Position numbers and translations under genes: made by a program. 64,000 nucleotides of DNA, taken from contig NZ_CP134772.1 of assembly GCF_031882575.1 (NCBI RefSeq), positions 4,582,501 to 4,646,500 of the forward strand. Direction: 5' to 3'. Numbering within the stretch: position 1 is the first letter of the stretch; every line of letters begins with the position of its first letter. This stretch comes from Pseudomonas sp. VD-NE ins. GTDB lineage: Bacteria; Pseudomonadota; Gammaproteobacteria; Pseudomonadales; Pseudomonadaceae. The notes beneath the pieces were generated by a model that saw only the letters and a program-made list of their open reading frames with translations, had not been told where the DNA came from and did not search any database. Of this stretch, positions 47,370 through 56,645 are shown one piece after another.

Positions 47370-47445
47370 AAAAGATCGCAACCTTCGGCAGCTCCTACAT
47401 GGAAATGCATTCCTCTGCAGGAGCTGCCGAAGGCTGCGATCTTTT
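47370..47445. repeat. REP element, type A, with CCTTCGG variant stem
   Basis: Arms 47370-47399 and 47416-47445 around 16 nt. The usual CCTGCGG/CCGCAGG is replaced by CCTTCGG/CCGAAGG on both sides, apart from one unpaired position. Lies between convergent pvdS and the acetyltransferase gene. Confidence 0.88.
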
Positions 47446-47459
47446 GCTTTTAAATCACC

Positions 47460-48473
47460 TCAGGCCAGTTTGCACCGATCAAAAAACCGCTCACGCCCCA
47501 GCATCATCAGCGCCGCGCGTTTATGCGGGAAGTCGAACTCCTTCTCGCAGTGGAAGCACTGATTCTGCATGTGGCCAATCATCTTCGCGTTGTCGGCACG
47601 CGGCTCGGCGACTACGCGCTGCGTGCGCGGATCATCGAGAAACAGGTAATGCACCAGCGCCGATAACCAGCTCGCCACTTTGTGCGGGCCGCGATGATCT
47701 TCCTCGCCCACCAGCATGTGAATGCCACGATCGTAATTGTCGGCATCGTAGAACGGTGCAATGCGATCTTCCTTGGCCCAATAGGCTTCGAAATAGGCGA
47801 ACGGTTGATCATCGAAGCAGCCGATCAAGGTCAGCGTGTGCGGGTCGGCATCGAGTTTGCTCAGGTATTCGCGGTGCTTCTCGAGACTGCCCTCTTCCTG
47901 CCAGAAACTGGCCACCCTTGGGCTGTTCTGCCAGCGATTGAAACGCGGCAAGTCTTCCTCAATCTCTACGGTGCGCAGGGAAATCCACGCACCCAGACGC
48001 GCATCGAAACGCCGATACACTTCACCGCGCGGCTTCACCGGCCGCAGTGGATGACGCTTGCCCTGGCTGATAACCATTTGCTGCGGATAACTGCCGGTCA
48101 GCGAAGTGCCAAGCCACGGTTGTGGCAGTTGCCAGAACAGCGTGCGTTCACAGCGGTATTCACCCGCGACTTCGGTGTTCACCAGCAAGCCACTGAGCAA
48201 GGCCTCGGTTGGCGGCTGATCCAGTTGCCAGGTCAATTGCCGGCACGCCGGATCCCGCGCGAACAGCCAGTAACAGGCCGCCCATAACGCCTGCCCGGGC
48301 GGCAGCGCAAAGCACTCATCGATCTGGATCGGCCCCTTGACCTCCCGATCAAGGCGCAGGCGGATCAGCGGTTGCCCGTCCAGGCTCAGGCTCAGACGGC
48401 TTTCGGTAGCATCAGCGATCAGTTGACTGCCCGAAGGCAAGGCCAGGGCAGTCAGGTCATTCAGATTGGACAT
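47460..48473 (-). CDS. Siderophore-type N-acetyltransferase (AlcB/IucB family), probable hydroxyornithine acylase
   Basis: 337 residues. The N-terminal 150 are a family-specific lead; the C-terminal GNAT domain (about 175-325) has FEAYWAKEDRIAPFYDADNYD, GIHMLVGEEDHRGPHKVASWL and RVVAEPRADNAKMI, the pattern of IucB, AlcB and the P. aeruginosa type II PvdY acetylase. A perfect PvdS box is about 40 bp upstream, so it belongs to the pyoverdine regulon. The likely job is acetylation of N5-hydroxyornithine for an acetyl-hydroxyornithine residue in the peptide chain; this is inferred, since the peptide NRPSs are outside the window. Confidence 0.85.
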   Translation of the reverse strand: MSNLNDLTALALPSGSQLIADATESRLSLSLDGQPLIRLRLDREVKGPIQIDECFALPPGQALWAACYWLFARDPACRQLTWQLDQPPTEALLSGLLVNTEVAGEYRCERTLFWQLPQPWLGTSLTGSYPQQMVISQGKRHPLRPVKPRGEVYRRFDARLGAWISLRTVEIEEDLPRFNRWQNSPRVASFWQEEGSLEKHREYLSKLDADPHTLTLIGCFDDQPFAYFEAYWAKEDRIAPFYDADNYDRGIHMLVGEEDHRGPHKVASWLSALVHYLFLDDPRTQRVVAEPRADNAKMIGHMQNQCFHCEKEFDFPHKRAALMMLGRERFFDRCKLA

Positions 48474-48513
48474 GGGTCGGGCTCACGATAATCGTCGACA
48501 GTTCAACGATGGG

Positions 48514-48539
48514 ACGTGAGCCGGCAAGGAAAATTTAGG
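48514..48539 (-). promoter_or_regulatory. PvdS promoter of the siderophore acetyltransferase gene
   Basis: On the minus strand CCTAAAT, 16 nt, CGT: a full iron-starvation box, 41 bp upstream of the acetyltransferase ATG. Confidence 0.88.
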
Positions 48540-48560
48540 CTTTACCCAGAAATCGGTGCC

Positions 48561-49358
48561 TCAGTGGTGAGGCACCGGCACGACGGCAATCTTGTACGGA
48601 TCGAAAATCTTCAGCATTTCGCCGTTGTCGCGCAGACCCTGCAGCAACTTGCCGAACGCAGCGCCGGTGATCGGCGCCGTCGGGCGAAGAATGGCGTAAT
48701 GGTGATAGACCTGATCAATGCGCTGCGACACCAGCAATTCGTCGCGCACCTTCTCGTTACGCAGCAGGTAATCGAACAGATACGAACGCGTCACCAGGGC
48801 GATATCCGCCCGCGAACGCAAGACCATCAGCAGATTGCTGTCGTGGGAATAGGTCAGCGTGGCGTTGTAATTCTGAGCCAGATACTTGGGGTCGGCGTTG
48901 AAGTTGGCGAACTCGTAGTGATAACCGCTGAAAAGCGCCAGACGCTTGCCGGTGAGATCGGCGAAATAGTTTTGCTGGCGACCGTCTTCGCGTTGCGCGA
49001 CGAAAATCTCTGCGTCCTCAAGGCCCATGTCGACATCCGTGTGCGGAATGTCTTTCCAGCCCCAATCGGGATTCTCGAAAATGGCCATGTCGATTCGGCC
49101 CTGCTTGAAATCACCGAAACGCCGGGGGATGGAGGTAGGCACAAGGACGAACTGATAGTCGCTTTGCAGGCGATTGAGGGCCTCGACCAATTGCGGCAAG
49201 AGGCCGGTGTCGGCACCGCTTTCCGGGCGAATGGTGTAAGGCGGAAAATGCGCCGCGCCAACCCGGACCAGTTGCGCTGCCTGAGCGGGCAAAACCCAAA
49301 ATGCAGCCAGCGCTGCGAGCATCAACCCCGCGGCCGTCCGAATTGGCGAAGACTTCAA
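48561..49358 (-). CDS. Periplasmic solute-binding protein (family 3-like)
   Basis: 265 residues from a TTG start with GGGGAG upstream; the signal peptide ends near LPAQAAQL. The mature protein starts LVRVGAAHFPPYTIRPES, typical of SBP_bac_3 amino-acid-binding proteins, and continues with RIDMAIFENPDWGWKDI and SRADIALVTRSYLFDYLL. No ABC permease or ATPase is adjacent, so it may be an orphan receptor. An internal ATG at 49322 would truncate the signal. Its 3' end lies just beyond the PvdS box of the acetyltransferase. Confidence 0.8.
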   Translation of the reverse strand: MKSSPIRTAAGLMLAALAAFWVLPAQAAQLVRVGAAHFPPYTIRPESGADTGLLPQLVEALNRLQSDYQFVLVPTSIPRRFGDFKQGRIDMAIFENPDWGWKDIPHTDVDMGLEDAEIFVAQREDGRQQNYFADLTGKRLALFSGYHYEFANFNADPKYLAQNYNATLTYSHDSNLLMVLRSRADIALVTRSYLFDYLLRNEKVRDELLVSQRIDQVYHHYAILRPTAPITGAAFGKLLQGLRDNGEMLKIFDPYKIAVVPVPHH

Positions 49359-49450
49359 AACACCCCACTCCCCGAAAAAATACCGATCAATGCATTCAAG
49401 CTAGGCGGTTTCGCCCAGTTAGCCAGTTTCCCGGCCGGATAGAAAGTGCT

Positions 49451-50074
49451 TCAACGCGCTTCGAGGACCAGAATCAACGCCTCTTCGGCCAACTGTTCAA
49501 GGCTCAGACTGCCGCCGGCACGGAACCAAGTGGTGGTCCAGGACAATGCGCCAGTGAGGAAACGTCGAGTAATAAAAACATCGCCACGAATAAATCCGGC
49601 CTCTTTGGCTTCACCCAGCACTTGCAGCCAGATGTCTTCGTAGACATCGCGCAGCGCCAGCACTTGGGCCTGGCCGTCTTCGGACAGCGAGCGCCACTCA
49701 TAGACCAGCACCGCCATGGCTTCACCGCTGCCACCCATGATCGACTGCAATTCGCAGCGGATCAGCGCCAGCACGCGTTCGCGCACATCAGCCGCGTCGG
49801 CCAGCGCCGCGCGCATCAGTGCCGTGTTGTAGCGGATGGTTTCTTCCATCACCGCACGGAGGATTTCATCCTTGCTTTTGAAGTGATGAAAAATGCTTCC
49901 CGACTGGATACCCACGGCACCGGCCAGATCGCGCACCGTGGTGCGTTCGTAACCTTTGTTGCGAAACAGGTGAGCGGCCACTTGCAGCAATTTGCCGCGA
50001 GCGCTGTCGGGATCGGTCAACTGGCCCCCGTCGACCAAATCGCGCATGACCCTCAGGGCTTTTTGCTCGTCCAC
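49451..50074 (-). CDS. atuR: TetR-family repressor AtuR
   Basis: 207 residues from a GTG start with GGAGAG upstream. The helix-turn-helix reads TTVRDLAGAVGIQSGSIFHHFKSKDEILRAV. It is divergent from atuA with two CAAGCGCTTG palindromes between. P. aeruginosa AtuR represses the atu genes and binds two inverted repeats in this interval, so the symbol rests on both sequence type and position. Confidence 0.9.
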   Translation of the reverse strand: MDEQKALRVMRDLVDGGQLTDPDSARGKLLQVAAHLFRNKGYERTTVRDLAGAVGIQSGSIFHHFKSKDEILRAVMEETIRYNTALMRAALADAADVRERVLALIRCELQSIMGGSGEAMAVLVYEWRSLSEDGQAQVLALRDVYEDIWLQVLGEAKEAGFIRGDVFITRRFLTGALSWTTTWFRAGGSLSLEQLAEEALILVLEAR

Positions 50075-50152
50075 CCGTTCTCTCCTACAGTCGATCAGTC
50101 TGTTGCCCCCTGAAACCGCAGGGTTGCGCGCAATTTAAGCCGCCAGCGGCAA

Positions 50153-50212
50153 CCAAGCAAGCGCTTGGGCAGAAGATAGTTTCAACTGTTTACAAACCAA
50201 GCGCTTGCTTGG
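50153..50212. promoter_or_regulatory. AtuR operators
   Basis: CCAAGCAAGCGCTTGG (50153-50168) and its exact reverse complement (50197-50212) surround 28 nt. Each contains the perfect 10-bp palindrome CAAGCGCTTG, centred 40 bp apart, close to four helical turns, which would place two dimers on the same face. They cover the atuR-atuA divergent promoters. Confidence 0.82.
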
Positions 50213-50258
50213 TAGCCTCCAGACACTTCTGTCGCAGGTTGCTGAGTCGGAGATAAAA

Positions 50259-52043
<1,785 letters not shown>

Positions 52044-52055
52044 AGGATTGTTTGC

Positions 52056-52925
52056 ATGGCTTACGCGTCGATTTTCAACGCCGATCTGTTCTGCGGCCAG
52101 ACCATCATCGTCACCGGCGGCGGCAGCGGCATCGGCCGTTGCACCGCGCATGAACTGGCAGCGCTCGGCGCGAATGTGCTGCTGGTCGGACGCAAGCCGG
52201 AAAAGCTCGAAAAAGTAGCCGCCGAAATCGCCGAGGACGGTGGTCGCGCACACTGGAAGGCCTGCGATATCCGTGATGAAGAAGCGGTGAAGCAACTGGT
52301 CAAGGAGCTGATCGTCGAGCACGGGCCGATTCATGGTCTGGTCAACAATGCCGGCGGCCAGTACCCGTCGCCATTGGCCTCGATCAATCAGAAAGGTTTC
52401 GAAACCGTGTTGCGCACCAATCTGGTCGGCGGCTTCCTGATGGCGCGGGAAGTGTTCAACCAGTCGATGAGCAAACACGGCGGCAACATCGTCAACATGC
52501 TCGCCGACATGTGGGGCGGCATGCCCGGCATGGGTCACTCTGGAGCGGCGCGTTCGGGCATGGACAACTTCACCAAGACTGCCGCGTTCGAATGGGGTTA
52601 CGCCGGCGTGCGAGTCAACGCGGTGGCGCCGGGCTGGATTGCCTCCAGCGGCATGGACACTTACGAAGGTGCGTTCAAAGCGGTGATTCCAACCCTGCGT
52701 GAACATGTACCGCTCAAACGTATTGGCACCGAATCGGAAGTCAGTGCGGCGATTGTGTTTCTGCTCAGTCCGGCGGCAGCGTTCATCAGTGGCAGCACCT
52801 TGAAAATCGATGGCGCGGCCAGCCTCGGCAGCCGTGCATGGCCACTGCACAAGGCCACTCACAGCGAGTCGTTCAACGGGTTCCACCGGGCGTACCTTCC
52901 CGATGTCCTCAAGGACAAGGAGTAA
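52056..52925 (+). CDS. atuB: AtuB, short-chain dehydrogenase
   Basis: 289 residues. Cofactor motif TGGGSGIG (about 22-29), NNAGGQYPSP, and a catalytic region HSGAARSGMDNFTK in which the usual tyrosine of YxxxK is Ala-Ala-Arg-Ser, as in 2,4-dienoyl-CoA reductase-like SDRs. It lies 12 bp after atuA. It may handle an oxidised terpene or its CoA ester; the exact step is not known. Confidence 0.88.
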   Translation: MAYASIFNADLFCGQTIIVTGGGSGIGRCTAHELAALGANVLLVGRKPEKLEKVAAEIAEDGGRAHWKACDIRDEEAVKQLVKELIVEHGPIHGLVNNAGGQYPSPLASINQKGFETVLRTNLVGGFLMAREVFNQSMSKHGGNIVNMLADMWGGMPGMGHSGAARSGMDNFTKTAAFEWGYAGVRVNAVAPGWIASSGMDTYEGAFKAVIPTLREHVPLKRIGTESEVSAAIVFLLSPAAAFISGSTLKIDGAASLGSRAWPLHKATHSESFNGFHRAYLPDVLKDKE

Positions 52926-52928
52926 GCC

Positions 52929-54545
52929 ATGCCGCAGATCCAGTCCCGACTCGACCCCCACAGCGAGGCCTTCGCCAGCAACCGCACGGCCATGCTCGCG
53001 GCCATCGAGCAGGTGCAGCAACTCGAACAGAACCTGCTGAAAAAGGCCGCCGAAGCGAAAGCCAAATTTGACAAGCGCGGGCAACTGCTGCCGCGCGAAC
53101 GCCTGAACCTGTTGCTCGATCCCGGCGCGCCATTTCTCGAACTGGCCAGCCTTGCCGGCTATAAATTGCACGACGACAAGGACGGCAGCGCGGCCGGTGG
53201 CGGATTGATTGCCGGCATCGGTTACGTGTCCGGCATCCGCGCGATGGTGGTCGCCAATAACAGCGCGATCAAGGGCGGCACCATCTCGCCAAGCGGTTTG
53301 AAAAAGTCTCTGCGCCTGCAACAGATCGCCCAGGAAAACAAACTCCCGGTGATCACCCTCGCCGAAAGCGGTGGTGCCAACCTCAATTACGCCGCCGAGA
53401 TTTTCGTCGAGGGCGCGCGCAGTTTTGCCAATCAGGCACGCATGTCGGCACTGGGTTTGCCGCAGATCACTGTGGTGCACGGCTCGGCCACGGCGGGCGG
53501 CGCCTATCAGCCAGGGTTGTCGGATTACGTGGTGGTAGTGCGCGGCAAGGCCAAACTGTTTCTCGCCGGCCCCCCACTGCTGAAAGCGGCCACCGGCGAA
53601 GTCGCCACCGATGAAGAGCTGGGCGGTGCCGAGATGCACGCGCAGGTCGCCGGTACGGCTGAATACCTCGCTGAAAACGATGCCGATGGCGTGCGACTGG
53701 TGCGTGAAATCCTCCGAATGTTGCCATGGAACGAGCAACTGCCGTGGTTGCCGGAGCCGCAATACAAAGAGCCGCTCTACCCCATTGATGAGTTGCTCGG
53801 GCTGATCCCGGACGATCCGAAAAAACCTTACGACGTGCGCGAAATCATCGCGCGCATTGCCGACGAATCCTGCTTCGTCGAATTCAAGAGCGAGTTCGAT
53901 CAACAGACAATTTGCGGCCAGTTGAAGATTCAGGGCCGCGCTTGCGGTTTCATCGGCAACAACGGCCCGATCACACCGAACGGTGCGAGCAAAGCCGCGC
54001 AGTTCATTCAACTGTGCGACCAGAGCCAGACGCCGCTGCTGTTCTTCCACAACACCACCGGTTTCATGGTTGGCACCGAATCGGAACAGCAAGGCGTGAT
54101 CAAACACGGCTCGAAACTGATTCAAGCAGTGGCCAATGCACGGGTGCCTAAACTGACCATCGTGGTCGGCGGCTCATACGGCGCCGGCAACTATGCGATG
54201 TGCGGCCGCGGACTCGATCCGCGCTTCATCTTCGCCTGGCCGAACAGCCGTACGGCGGTGATGGGCGGTGCGCAGGCCGGCAAAGTCTTGCGCATCGTTA
54301 CCGAAGCCAAGCAGCTCAAGGACGGCCTGACGCCAGACGCGAAAATGCTCGACATGCTCGAACAGGTCACCGCGCAGAAACTCGACAGCCAATCCACCGC
54401 GCTCTACGGCAGCGCCAACCTGTGGGATGACGGGCTGATCGATCCGCGCGACACGCGCACCCTGCTCGGCTACTTGCTGGATATCTGCCACGAGGCCGAC
54501 ATTCGCACGTTGCAACCCAACAGCTTCGGCGTCAGCCGGTTCTGA
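52929..54545 (+). CDS. atuC: AtuC, geranyl-CoA carboxylase carboxyltransferase (beta) subunit
   Basis: 538 residues with the two crotonase-like halves of acyl-CoA carboxylase beta subunits: ESGGANLNYAAEIFVEG and GSATAGGAYQPGLSDYVV in the first, FHNTTGFMVGTESEQQGVIKHG-type and GGSYGAGNYAMCGRGLDPRF in the second. With AtuF it carboxylates cis-geranyl-CoA. The assignment over the related methylcrotonyl-CoA carboxylase (LiuB) rests on the atu context. Confidence 0.93.
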   Translation: MPQIQSRLDPHSEAFASNRTAMLAAIEQVQQLEQNLLKKAAEAKAKFDKRGQLLPRERLNLLLDPGAPFLELASLAGYKLHDDKDGSAAGGGLIAGIGYVSGIRAMVVANNSAIKGGTISPSGLKKSLRLQQIAQENKLPVITLAESGGANLNYAAEIFVEGARSFANQARMSALGLPQITVVHGSATAGGAYQPGLSDYVVVVRGKAKLFLAGPPLLKAATGEVATDEELGGAEMHAQVAGTAEYLAENDADGVRLVREILRMLPWNEQLPWLPEPQYKEPLYPIDELLGLIPDDPKKPYDVREIIARIADESCFVEFKSEFDQQTICGQLKIQGRACGFIGNNGPITPNGASKAAQFIQLCDQSQTPLLFFHNTTGFMVGTESEQQGVIKHGSKLIQAVANARVPKLTIVVGGSYGAGNYAMCGRGLDPRFIFAWPNSRTAVMGGAQAGKVLRIVTEAKQLKDGLTPDAKMLDMLEQVTAQKLDSQSTALYGSANLWDDGLIDPRDTRTLLGYLLDICHEADIRTLQPNSFGVSRF

Positions 54546-54575
54546 CCACCACGGACCCTACGGAGAACAATAACA

Positions 54576-55733
54576 ATGATCTTCACCCCGGAACACGAAG
54601 CCCTGCGCCGTACCGTCCGCCAATTCGTCGAACACGAGATCAATCCGCACGTCGAAGAATGGGAAAAGGCCGGCCGCTTTCCCATCCACGAGATTTTCCG
54701 CAAGGCTGGCGATCTCGGTTTGCTGGGTATTTCCAAACCGGAAAAATTCGGTGGCATGGGCCTCGACTACAGCTATTCGATCGTCGCCGCCGAAGAGTTC
54801 GGCACCATTCATTGCGGCGGCATTCCGATGTCGATCGGCGTGCAGACCGATATGTGCACGCCGGCGCTCGCCCGCTTCGGCTCCGATGAGTTGCGTGAAG
54901 AGTTCCTGCGCCCGGCGATCACCGGCGAGCAGGTCGGCTGCATCGGCGTCTCCGAAGTCGGCGCTGGCTCCGACGTCGCCGGGCTGAAAACCACCGCGCG
55001 CAAGGACGGCGACGACTATGTGATCAACGGCAGCAAGATGTGGATCACCAACTCGCCGAGTGCTGACTTCATCTGCCTGCTGGCCAACACCTCGGACGAC
55101 AAACCGCACATCAACAAATCGCTGATCATGGTGCCGATGAACACACCTGGGATCAGCCTCAGTTCACATCTGGACAAGCTCGGCATGCGCAGTTCGGAAA
55201 CCGCCCAAGTGTTTTTCGACAACGTGCGCGTGCCGCAGCGCAACCGCATCGGCCACGAAGGCGCCGGGTTCATGATGCAGATGCTGCAGTTTCAGGAAGA
55301 ACGTCTGTTCGGTGCGGCGAACATGATCAAAGGCCTGGAATATTGCGTCGACAGCACCATCGAGTACTGCAAGGAGCGCAAGACCTTTGGCAATGCGCTG
55401 ATCGACAATCAGGTGATTCACTTCCGCCTCGCCGAATTGCAGACCGAAATCGAATGCCTGCGTGCGCTGGTCTATCAGGCCACCGAGCAGTACGTGAAAG
55501 GCCAGGATGTCACGCGGCTGGCGTCGATGGCCAAGCTCAAGGCCGGACGCCTCGGTCGCGAAGTCAGCGACAGCTGCCTGCAATATTGGGGCGGCATGGG
55601 CTTCATGTGGGACAACCCGGTGGCCCGTGCCTATCGCGATGTGCGGCTGGTATCGATTGGCGGCGGCGCCGACGAAATCATGCTGGGGATCATCTGCAAA
55701 CTGATGGGCATCCTCCCGGGGAAAAAGAAATGA
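54576..55733 (+). CDS. atuD: AtuD, citronellyl-CoA dehydrogenase
   Basis: 385 residues of the acyl-CoA dehydrogenase family. FAD/substrate signatures are CIGVSEVGAGSDVAGLKT and MWITNSPSADF; the C-terminal domain has CLQYWGGMGFMWDNPVARAYRD. The reaction is oxidation of citronellyl-CoA to cis-geranyl-CoA. Its TGA overlaps the atuE start (ATGA). Confidence 0.93.
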   Translation: MIFTPEHEALRRTVRQFVEHEINPHVEEWEKAGRFPIHEIFRKAGDLGLLGISKPEKFGGMGLDYSYSIVAAEEFGTIHCGGIPMSIGVQTDMCTPALARFGSDELREEFLRPAITGEQVGCIGVSEVGAGSDVAGLKTTARKDGDDYVINGSKMWITNSPSADFICLLANTSDDKPHINKSLIMVPMNTPGISLSSHLDKLGMRSSETAQVFFDNVRVPQRNRIGHEGAGFMMQMLQFQEERLFGAANMIKGLEYCVDSTIEYCKERKTFGNALIDNQVIHFRLAELQTEIECLRALVYQATEQYVKGQDVTRLASMAKLKAGRLGREVSDSCLQYWGGMGFMWDNPVARAYRDVRLVSIGGGADEIMLGIICKLMGILPGKKK

Positions 55734-56527
55734 GCAGCCTGCCGCAATGCCAGACGCTGTTGCTGGAACTGCATGGCGGCGTGCTGCACATCACCCTCCA
55801 TCGGCCGGAAAGCCGCAATGCGATGAGCCTGCAGATGGTCAGCGAACTGCGCGCGGTGCTGGCGGCTGTGCGCGATGACCGCGCTGTTCGGGCGTTGGTG
55901 CTCAGCGGTGCCGGTGGGCATTTCTGTGCCGGCGGCGATATCAAGGACATGGCCAATGCTCGCGCTCAGGGCACCGAGGCTTACCGCGATTTGAATCGCG
56001 CGTTTGGCGCCCTGCTGGAGGAAGCACAGCACACCCCGCAAGTGTTGATCACCGTGTTGCAAGGCGCTGTGCTCGGCGGTGGGTTCGGTCTGGCCTGTGT
56101 CAGCGACATCGCGATTGCCGACCATCAGGCGCAATTCGGTCTGCCGGAAACCAGCCTTGGTTTGTTGCCGGCGCAAATTGCGCCGTTTGTGGTGCAGCGC
56201 ATTGGTCTGACCGAAACCCGAAGATTGGCGCTGACGGCTGCACGATTTGATGGGCATCAGGCACGACGTTTGGGGCTGGTGCATTTTGTCGAGCAGGATG
56301 CACAAGCGCTGGCCGAGCGGCTCGATGAGGTGTTGCAGCACGTACTGTGTTGCGCGCCGGAGGCGAATGCGATGACCAAGAAATTGCTGTTGGCGAGTGC
56401 CGGGCAGCCTTCGAGTGATTTGCTTGATGAGGCTGCGCAGTGGTTCAGCGAAGCAGTGACTGGCGACGAAGGGATCGAGGGCACCATGGCTTTCGTGCAA
56501 AAGCGTAAACCTCGGTGGGCTACCTGA
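55730..56527 (+). CDS. atuE: AtuE, isohexenylglutaconyl-CoA hydratase
   Basis: 265 residues of the crotonase fold: HRPESRNAMSL, oxyanion region HFCAGGDIKDM and GAVLGGGFGLACVSDIAIAD with the glutamate segment GLPETSLGLLP. It hydrates isohexenyl-glutaconyl-CoA made by AtuCF. The start at 55730 overlaps atuD; a longer frame from 55343 is read-through of atuD in another frame. Confidence 0.92.
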   Translation: MSSLPQCQTLLLELHGGVLHITLHRPESRNAMSLQMVSELRAVLAAVRDDRAVRALVLSGAGGHFCAGGDIKDMANARAQGTEAYRDLNRAFGALLEEAQHTPQVLITVLQGAVLGGGFGLACVSDIAIADHQAQFGLPETSLGLLPAQIAPFVVQRIGLTETRRLALTAARFDGHQARRLGLVHFVEQDAQALAERLDEVLQHVLCCAPEANAMTKKLLLASAGQPSSDLLDEAAQWFSEAVTGDEGIEGTMAFVQKRKPRWAT

Positions 56528-56529
56528 AA

Positions 56530-56610
56530 GCATCGCTGGCAAGCCAGCTCCCACAGGGGATTTGCGTCGCTCACAAAACCTGTGGGAGCTGGCTTGCCAG
56601 CGATGAGGCC
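56530..56610. repeat. REP doublet, type B, inside the atu operon
   Basis: CATCGCTGGCAAGCCAGCTCC and its inverse ending ...GCCAGCGATGAGGCC, separated by about 20 nt, begin two bases after the atuE stop and precede atuF. It may form a strong hairpin between atuE and atuF messages. Confidence 0.9.
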
Positions 56611-56645
56611 AGCAAATGCAATGCAACTTTCCAAGGAAATAGCCC

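Noticed and set aside
55343..56527. Extended frame for atuE
   Set aside because: The first 129 codons are atuD read in another frame; the start at 55730 overlaps the atuD stop and begins the crotonase domain.
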